DNA of 64,000 nt, from NCBI RefSeq assembly GCF_902833045.1, contig NZ_CADFDU010000002.1:744001-808000 (forward strand). Reading direction: 5' to 3'. The first letter of the stretch is position 1; each line of letters starts with the position of its first letter. The position numbers and the translations under genes were made by a program. Origin of the DNA: Burkholderia sp. BCC0322 (lineage in GTDB: Bacteria > Pseudomonadota > Gammaproteobacteria > Burkholderiales > Burkholderiaceae). Of this stretch, positions 58,642 through 64,000 are shown one piece after another. Under the pieces are notes generated by a model that saw nothing but the letters and a program-made list of their open reading frames with translations, ran no database searches and had not been told where the DNA came from.

Positions 58642-59674
58642 AGCCGACCTTGTCGACGTGCTGGCTTGCCTGCTTGCGATGCTTCGCGATGTCCGTCAGC
58701 GGCAACGGATCGATCTTCAGCGTGCCGAAGCTTGCGATCACCGGGTCGAGCTTCACGTTCGCGCGCACCGGGTATTCGTAGTTCGCCTGCGCATACAGCG
58801 CCTGCGCTTCCGGCGACACGAGGTATTCGAGTAGCTTCACTGCGTTGGCCTTGTGCGGCGCGTGTTTCGCGACCGTCGCGCCGCTGATGTTCACGTGCGT
58901 GCCGCCGCTCTTCGCGTTCGCGAACGTCGGCCGCACGACCTTGATCGCGTCGCCCCATTTCCGCGCATCGCTACCGGGCTCGGCATTTTTCATGTGACCG
59001 ACGTAGTACGCGTTCGCGAGGCCGACGTCGCAGATGCCGCCGAGGATGTCGCGTGCGACGTCGCGGTCGCCGCCCGTCGCCTTGCGCGCGAGGTTCGCCT
59101 TCACGCCGCGCAGCCACTTCTCGGTCGTCGCTTCGCCGTCGTGCGCGATCATCGCGGCGACGAGCGCCGTGTTGTACGGATGCTGGCCCGAGCGGATGCA
59201 GACCTTGCCCTTCCATTTCGGATCGGCGAGATCCTCGTAGCGGAACGCATCGACCTTCAGGTCCTTCTCGACGTACAGCACGCGGTCGCGCAGCGACAGC
59301 GCGTACCAGTCGCCGTTCGCGCCGCGCAGGTTCGCGGGAATCGCGTCGTCGAGCGCCTTGGAGCGCACCGGCTGCGTGAGCCCGCCGTCGACGAGATCGA
59401 GCAGGTTGCCGACGTCGACCGTCATCAGCACGTCGGCCGGCGACTGCGCGCCTTCCGCCTTCACGCGCTCGAGCAGGCCGTCCTTCACGAACACCGTGTT
59501 GACCTTGACGCCGCTCTGTTTCGTGAAGGCGTCGATGAGCGGCTGGATCAGCTTCGGCTCGCGGGTGGTGTACAGGCTCACTTCCTCGGCCGCATGGGCC
59601 AGCGGCGCGAATGCGGCCGCGGCAAGGGCGAGGGCGCCGGCGAGCGGCAGCAGGCGGGTGCGCGTGTTCGACAT
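58631..59674 (-). CDS. fbpA: Ferric iron periplasmic binding protein (FbpA type)
   Basis: A 347-residue periplasmic ferric-binding protein with signal peptide MSNTRTRLLPLAGALALAAAAFAPLAHA (cleaved before AEEVSLYTTREPKL). The body shows KVNTVFVKDGLLERVKAEG, VCIRSGQHPYNTALVAAMI, GICDVGLANAYYVGHM and LYAQANYEYPVRANVKLDPV. The Tyr pair in NAYYVG is the conserved iron-binding motif of this family. It is the first gene of fbpABC, ahead of which lies a Fur-like box, so iron repression is likely. Confidence 0.9.
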   Translation of the reverse strand: MSNTRTRLLPLAGALALAAAAFAPLAHAAEEVSLYTTREPKLIQPLIDAFTKQSGVKVNTVFVKDGLLERVKAEGAQSPADVLMTVDVGNLLDLVDGGLTQPVRSKALDDAIPANLRGANGDWYALSLRDRVLYVEKDLKVDAFRYEDLADPKWKGKVCIRSGQHPYNTALVAAMIAHDGEATTEKWLRGVKANLARKATGGDRDVARDILGGICDVGLANAYYVGHMKNAEPGSDARKWGDAIKVVRPTFANAKSGGTHVNISGATVAKHAPHKANAVKLLEYLVSPEAQALYAQANYEYPVRANVKLDPVIASFGTLKIDPLPLTDIAKHRKQASQHVDKVGFDN

Positions 59675-59782
59675 GAAGACTCCGGTGGGGCAGGCGGACG
59701 AAGGGAGCGTTCCGGGGCGCGCCTGCCGCCCGAGCGATCCGGAACATTACAAAATGAAAGACTCCGGATTCTAGATCGAAAT

Positions 59783-59801
59783 GGGAATGATTATCAAATG
59801 A
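59783..59801 (-). promoter_or_regulatory. Fur-like box upstream of fbpA
   Basis: On the reverse strand the core GATAATCATT matches the central part of the Fur consensus GATAATGATAATCATTATC (7 bp of the middle repeat perfect, 4 of 6 in the last arm, first arm poor). It lies about 110 bp before fbpA and also about 120 bp before the divergent small membrane-protein gene. Confidence 0.65.
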
Positions 59802-59917
59802 AAGCGTGCGGCGGGCGACGGGAAAGGGCGGGGCAGGGATCGGAAACGGGACGTCGCGGCGGTGGCGCAAGCGCGTAGAATGCCCGCTTCGATGAATTTG
59901 ACGGAGTCGCCCCGACC

Positions 59918-60079
59918 ATGAACGATCAGCGCAAGAAGAACCCTGTCCGCAACGTGAGCATCCTGATCGTCGTGGCCGTGCTGCTCGTGATCGGGACGAT
60001 CCTGTACAACGCGATTTCGCAGAAGCACGCGTACGACGAGGCCCATCCGGCCGAGGCCGCGAGCGCGGCTTCGCACTGA
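59918..60079 (+). CDS. Small single-pass membrane protein, 53 residues
   Basis: The frame reads MNDQRKKNPVRNVSILIVV... and stops at 60079. It has a basic N-terminus (residues 5-11), one hydrophobic helix at about 13-30 (VSILIVVAVLLVIGTILYN), then a His/Ala-rich tail ending AEAASAASH. An ACGGAG box lies about eleven bases upstream. A 9-bp hairpin 9 bp after the stop supports transcription. It is divergent from fbpA across the Fur-like box. No family is recognised. The organisation suggests a real small protein, but only ribosome profiling could confirm it. Confidence 0.6.
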   Translation: MNDQRKKNPVRNVSILIVVAVLLVIGTILYNAISQKHAYDEAHPAEAASAASH

Positions 60080-60087
60080 CGTGCCGA

Positions 60088-60109
60088 TGCGCGGCCGGCG
60101 GGCCGCGCA
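60088..60109 (+). terminator. Hairpin after the small membrane-protein gene
   Basis: TGCGCGGCC/GGCCGCGCA with a 4-nt loop (9-bp stem), 9 bp after the stop. It has no T tract. Confidence 0.5.
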
Positions 60110-60226
60110 CGCAGGGGGCATGTGAAGGGGATGAGTGCCCGGCCGTTGGCGCGGTAGATCTCGCGCGGAGCCGGGAGAGAAGCGGGCACCGGAACCGGCG
60201 CGCCGCATACGCAGGTCAGTCGTGCG

Positions 60227-61594
60227 TCAACGTGACGCAGGTGCGAACTTCGGGCGGATCCGTGCGTAGAACACGACCGCGAGCAGCGCGAGCCAGGCCG
60301 CGCCGACATACAGCGCGACGCGCGTGTCCTCGAACCAGCCGAGCATCACGATCACGAAGCCCATGAACGCGATCGTCAGTGCCGGTGCGACCGGCCACAG
60401 CGGCACCTTGAACTTCAGCGCCGCGACGTCGGCGCTCGACAGCCGGCGGCGCATCGCGACCTGCGACAGCAGGATCATCAGCCACACCCACACGGTGGCG
60501 AACGTCGCGATCGCCGCGACCATCAGGAATACGTCCTTCGGCATCAGGTAGTTGAGCAGCACGCCGACGAGCAGCGCGACCGCCATCACGAGCACCGTGA
60601 CCCACGGCACGCCGTGCCGCGACGTCGTCATCAGCACGCGCGGCGCCTGGCCCTGGCGCGCCATCCCGAACATCATCCGGCCCGCGCCGAAGATGTCGCT
60701 GTTGATCGCGGAGATCGCCGCGCTGATCACCACCAGGTTGAGGATCGTCGCGGCCGACTTCACGCCGAGCGCCGAGAAGATCTGCACGAACGGGCTGCCG
60801 TCGCCGCCGACACCCGTCCACGGGCTGATCGACATCAGGACGACCATCGTCAGCACGTAGAACAGCAGGATGCGCGCCGGCACCGCGTTGATCGCGCGCG
60901 GAATCACGCGCTCCGGATCCTTTGCCTCGCCGGCGCTCATGCCGATCACCTCGATCCCGCCGTACGCGAAGATCACGACCGACAGCGACGCGATCAGCCC
61001 GCCGACGCCGTTCGGCAGGAAGCCGCCATGGTTCCACAGGTTCGCGAACGTCGGCACGTCGGCCGAGTGGCCGAAGTGCATGCCGGTCAGCAGGATCGCG
61101 ACGCCGCCGCCGATCATCGCGACGATCGCGCCGACCTTGATGATCGACAGCCAGAACTCGAGTTCGCCGAACACCTTCACGTGGCACAGGTTCAGCCCGC
61201 AGATGATCGCGACAACGCCGAGCACCCAGATCCATTGGGGGACATCCGGAAACCAGAAACCCATGTAGATGCCGAACGCGGTGATGTCGGCGATCGCGAC
61301 GATCACCATTTCGAGCGTGTAGGTCCAGCCGGTGACGAATCCGGCGAACGGGCCGAGGTTCTCGGTCGCGTAGTGGCCGAAGGAGCCGGCGACGGGTTCG
61401 CGCACGGCCATCTCGCCGAGCGCACGCATCACCATGTAGACGGCCGCGCCGCCCAGGATGTACGCCAGGATCACGGCCGGGCCCGCGAGCTGGATCGCGG
61501 ACGCCGAACCGTAGAACAGGCCCGTGCCGATCGCCGAACCCAGCGCGAGAAAGCGGATGTGCCGCGCGCTCAGGTGGCGCTGCAAGTTTTTCAT
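60227..61594 (-). CDS. Amino acid permease, ProY/HutT-like
   Basis: A 455-residue APC-superfamily permease with twelve helices, closely resembling E. coli ProY (family signature [12 protein letters not shown] near residue 20; [15 protein letters not shown] near 225-240; [35 protein letters not shown]). It probably imports proline or histidine by proton symport. The HutC-type palindrome 57 bp upstream points to histidine or urocanate use (HutT role). No hut genes are in the window. A normal-length protein with a clear ATG at 61594. Confidence 0.85.
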   Translation of the reverse strand: MKNLQRHLSARHIRFLALGSAIGTGLFYGSASAIQLAGPAVILAYILGGAAVYMVMRALGEMAVREPVAGSFGHYATENLGPFAGFVTGWTYTLEMVIVAIADITAFGIYMGFWFPDVPQWIWVLGVVAIICGLNLCHVKVFGELEFWLSIIKVGAIVAMIGGGVAILLTGMHFGHSADVPTFANLWNHGGFLPNGVGGLIASLSVVIFAYGGIEVIGMSAGEAKDPERVIPRAINAVPARILLFYVLTMVVLMSISPWTGVGGDGSPFVQIFSALGVKSAATILNLVVISAAISAINSDIFGAGRMMFGMARQGQAPRVLMTTSRHGVPWVTVLVMAVALLVGVLLNYLMPKDVFLMVAAIATFATVWVWLMILLSQVAMRRRLSSADVAALKFKVPLWPVAPALTIAFMGFVIVMLGWFEDTRVALYVGAAWLALLAVVFYARIRPKFAPASR

Positions 61595-61650
61595 CGTGTC
61601 TCCGATATCGTTATGCGACGGACCGGGCGAGCGGGGCCGGTCCGATTGGC

Positions 61651-61672
61651 TTAAGTTGTATATACAACTTAA
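61651..61672. promoter_or_regulatory. HutC-type GntR operator (22-bp perfect palindrome)
   Basis: The arms TTAAGTTGTAT and ATACAACTTAA meet without a gap. The centre GTATATAC fits the HutC-subfamily pattern GT-N-TA-N-AC. It lies 57 bp upstream of the permease start, likely over its promoter. Confidence 0.7.
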
Positions 61673-61885
61673 ATGTGAACGAATGATAACAAGCCGGGCC
61701 CGGTGACCGGAATCGGGTATTCCCTGACTGGCGTGGCGGACGCAATAGGGGACTCGGCGGTCGCGCTTCGAGGGCGCAGGCCGCGTGGAATGGGCGGGTC
61801 ATGGTTCGGGGATCGCTGAATCGGGGAGCGCCGGGAGCCGATCCGCGGCGTGCGCGGGCGGGCCACCGGCGAGGTAAAGCCGCGG

Positions 61886-64000
61886 TCAGGCGGGCAGGCG
61901 GATCACGCTCGCATCCTTGCGGATCAGCAGCGACGACGCGAGCATCTGCTTGCACTGGTGCGCGAGCACCTTCAGGTCGTGCGTGAGCTCGGCACCCACC
62001 GCGTCGGATTTCTCCGCGGACACGACCATCGCGTCGAGGTCGCGCGTGATCTGCTTCGACGCGTCGAGCTGATCGGCGGGCGGCGGCTCGCCGGCCTCGG
62101 CCTTCTCGAGATTCTCGAGCACCGCGGCCAGGCCGCGATGCAGCGCGTCGTCGTGGAGGATGCTGCCGTCGGCCGCGCAGGCCGTGCGGATCAGCGGCGC
62201 GGCGGCCGTGATCTGCGCGCCGAGCACGTGCGTCTGCACCAGCAGGTCGTTCAGTTCGGGCACGAAGCGCTGGTGCGCCTTCGGCTCGATCATCATCCGC
62301 TGGAACGCCTGACCGAGATTCGCGAACGCGATGTGCACGTCCTTGCGCGCGAGGCGGTAGCGGTAGTCGTCGTCGAGCGTCGTGGCCGGTGTCTCGATGG
62401 CCGCGGCGACGACCGGCACGACGGCCGCGCCGTCGGCGGCCGGCACCGGCGGCGGCGACATGCCGCGCCCGGCGCGCCACACAGCCTCGAAATACTTGCG
62501 GGTGGCGGTGAGCATGTCGGCGACCTGCTTGCCCATCAGCCGGTATTCCCAGTACGGGAACAGCCGGCTCGCGGCGATCGCGATCATGCAGCCGACCACC
62601 GTGTCGATCGCGCGCTCGCCGATGATCCGCATGCTGCCCGGCGCGAGCAGGTGGAACATCAGCAGCACGTACGATGACGTGAACACGACGCTCGCCGCGT
62701 AGTTGAACAGCAGCAGGCTGTAGCTCATCACCATCGACCCGAACATGATCGCGATCAGCAGGTGCGGCTCCTTCACCGTGTAGATCAGCGCGATGCTCGC
62801 CGCGCAGCCGATCAGCGTGCCGATGATCCGCTGCGCGTTGCGCTGCTTGGTGAGCGAGTAGCCGGGCTTCAGGATGATGATGGTCGTCATCACGATCCAG
62901 TATGCATTCGTGAGCGGCAGCAGCCGGCCGAGCCAGAACCCGACCGCCACCGCGATCGTCACGCGCAGCGCGTGGCGGAAGCTCGGCGAGCGCATGTTCA
63001 GGTTCGAGAAGATCAGCAGCGGCGACATCCGGCGACGCTGCAGGAAGCGCGTGAGCGCCTTGTCGATCTTCAATTCGGTCTGCTGCGGATCGGCGTGGCC
63101 CGACAGGTTGCGGCGCATCCGCTCGATCAGGCGCGTCGCGCTCCAGATCCGCCGGAACGTGGCGAGCACGGCCGCATACGCTTCCGCGTTGGTGGCCGGG
63201 AAGTTCTTCTTGCGCATCAGCTCGATCTCGTACTCGATCGCGCGCAGCTCGGCCTTCACGCTGATCCGCGAATGCGGTGCGCGGTTCTCGAGCACCGCGA
63301 GGCCGATCTCCTCGAGATCGGCGGCCGCCTTGCGGATCAGGTCGCGGTAGAAAATGATCAGATCGGAGCCGCCGAACGTATTGCGCACCAGCGGGTAGTC
63401 GGTGTGCGCGCCGACGAACAGCTCGTGCAGGTCGACGCTGTTGATGAACAGGTTGTACATCGTCGTGCGGCCGGGGTCGAGTTTGCCGCGCCGCAGCTTC
63501 GGCAGGTTGCGCAGCACGATGTCGCGCGCGGTTTCCTGCGTCTCGACCGCGGTGATCTGCTTCGCGACGAGATTGCGGTAGCACTCGTCGAGATCGGCAT
63601 CGAGATCGTAGAACTGCGCGCGCGCGAGCAGGTAGTCGGCGCACGCGAACAGGCTCTCGGCGAGCGCCTGCTGCTCGATCCGGCGCGCCTGCCATTGCGA
63701 CACGAGCGTGGCCCAGTACGTGTACCAGAGGCCGCCCGCGAGAATCCAGCCGGCGTTGACGAACGCCTGCAGCGGCGTGAACTTCTCCTCGAGCGTCATC
63801 ACCATCATGAACAGCGTGGCGAAGCTGATCTGCGGCCAGCGGTTGCCGTAGACGACGATCAGCGACAGCACGAAGGTGAGCGGCACGATGGTGAGCCACA
63901 GCACGAAGATGTTCGGTGTCGCGAGGCCGGTTGCGAGCGCGGCCAGAAAACCGATCACGCTGCAAGCGAGCATTTCGTTGTGCTTGTACTTGAGCGGGCC
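61886..64000 (-). CDS. FUSC-family inner-membrane protein (partial, N-terminus outside window)
   Basis: The frame is open to the window edge, giving about 704 residues of the C-terminal part. Two groups of hydrophobic segments are visible: near the window edge (MLACSVIGFLAALATGLATP, FVLWLTIVPLTFVLSLIVVYG) and in the second half (LRVTIAVAVGFWLGRLLPLTNAYWIVMTTIIILKPGYSLTKQRNAQRIIGTLIGC). The latter is the FUSC signature of aromatic-acid exporters and YccS-like proteins. A long cytosolic stretch lies between and after them. Aromatic acid efflux is possible; the substrate is not known. ATG 63973 is internal because GPLKYKHNE precedes it in frame. Confidence 0.85.
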   Translation of the reverse strand, partial: GPLKYKHNEMLACSVIGFLAALATGLATPNIFVLWLTIVPLTFVLSLIVVYGNRWPQISFATLFMMVMTLEEKFTPLQAFVNAGWILAGGLWYTYWATLVSQWQARRIEQQALAESLFACADYLLARAQFYDLDADLDECYRNLVAKQITAVETQETARDIVLRNLPKLRRGKLDPGRTTMYNLFINSVDLHELFVGAHTDYPLVRNTFGGSDLIIFYRDLIRKAAADLEEIGLAVLENRAPHSRISVKAELRAIEYEIELMRKKNFPATNAEAYAAVLATFRRIWSATRLIERMRRNLSGHADPQQTELKIDKALTRFLQRRRMSPLLIFSNLNMRSPSFRHALRVTIAVAVGFWLGRLLPLTNAYWIVMTTIIILKPGYSLTKQRNAQRIIGTLIGCAASIALIYTVKEPHLLIAIMFGSMVMSYSLLLFNYAASVVFTSSYVLLMFHLLAPGSMRIIGERAIDTVVGCMIAIAASRLFPYWEYRLMGKQVADMLTATRKYFEAVWRAGRGMSPPPVPAADGAAVVPVVAAAIETPATTLDDDYRYRLARKDVHIAFANLGQAFQRMMIEPKAHQRFVPELNDLLVQTHVLGAQITAAAPLIRTACAADGSILHDDALHRGLAAVLENLEKAEAGEPPPADQLDASKQITRDLDAMVVSAEKSDAVGAELTHDLKVLAHQCKQMLASSLLIRKDASVIRLPA

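Overview
The window is high-GC proteobacterial DNA that most resembles a Burkholderia chromosome (Burkholderia cepacia complex type). The evidence is G/C-ending codons, the hopanoid head-group cluster hpnIJKL, an AST arginine-catabolism operon with duplicated AruF/AruG subunits beside an AraC-type ArgR, a Tat-exported phospholipase C, and a recurrent TTACTTTTCTTTG-type repeat. Assignment is from gene content and protein similarity as remembered; no search was run. I see no rRNA, tRNA, CRISPR array, transposase or prophage. Nearly all of the window reads as core genome.

Layout. 1-14 kb: a truncated ABC exporter, a GT4 glycosyltransferase, two small membrane-protein genes, glucarate dehydratase (gudD) divergent from its FadR-type regulator, a branched-chain amino acid binding protein, phospholipase C, pyridoxal kinase (pdxY), an exported alpha/beta hydrolase and a luciferase-like oxidoreductase. 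14.5-19.8 kb: hpnI-hpnJ-hpnK-hpnL for hopanoid head groups, then a BamE/SmpA-like lipoprotein. 20.1-32.8 kb: an arginine module, aotQ-aotM-aotP-argR, then an 834-bp palindromic element (287-bp arms), then astC-aruF-aruG-astD-astB-astE, then the binding protein aotJ. This joins uptake, sensing and the five-step arginine succinyltransferase pathway to glutamate and succinate.

32.9-40 kb: an HDOD protein and a degenerate-GGDEF/EAL protein (c-di-GMP signalling), an exported peroxiredoxin, an NAD(P)-binding protein, a NYN/OST-HTH protein with a histone-H1-like tail, and a VOC protein. 40-47.9 kb: an MdtABC-type RND efflux operon with two inner-membrane pump genes and no linked outer-membrane channel. 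48.1-53.5 kb: an IclR regulator, a candidate small RNA with its own promoter and tandem terminators, a PhoX-type phosphatase, an Amt ammonium channel and a small membrane protein. 53.6-64 kb: an Ala-rich lipoprotein, an Rrf2 regulator and an NAD(P)-binding protein that share the same 21-bp operator, an Lrp-type regulator, an FbpABC iron importer behind a Fur-like box, a 53-residue membrane protein, a ProY/HutT-type permease behind a HutC-like palindrome, and the C-terminal part of a FUSC-family membrane protein.

There is no clear new defence or biosynthetic system. The most interesting unexplained signals are the candidate sRNA at about 49.17-49.27 kb, the long inverted repeat at 23.4-24.2 kb, the paired Rrf2-type operators, the NYN/OST-HTH protein with a basic tail, and the unannotatably small membrane protein at 59.9 kb.
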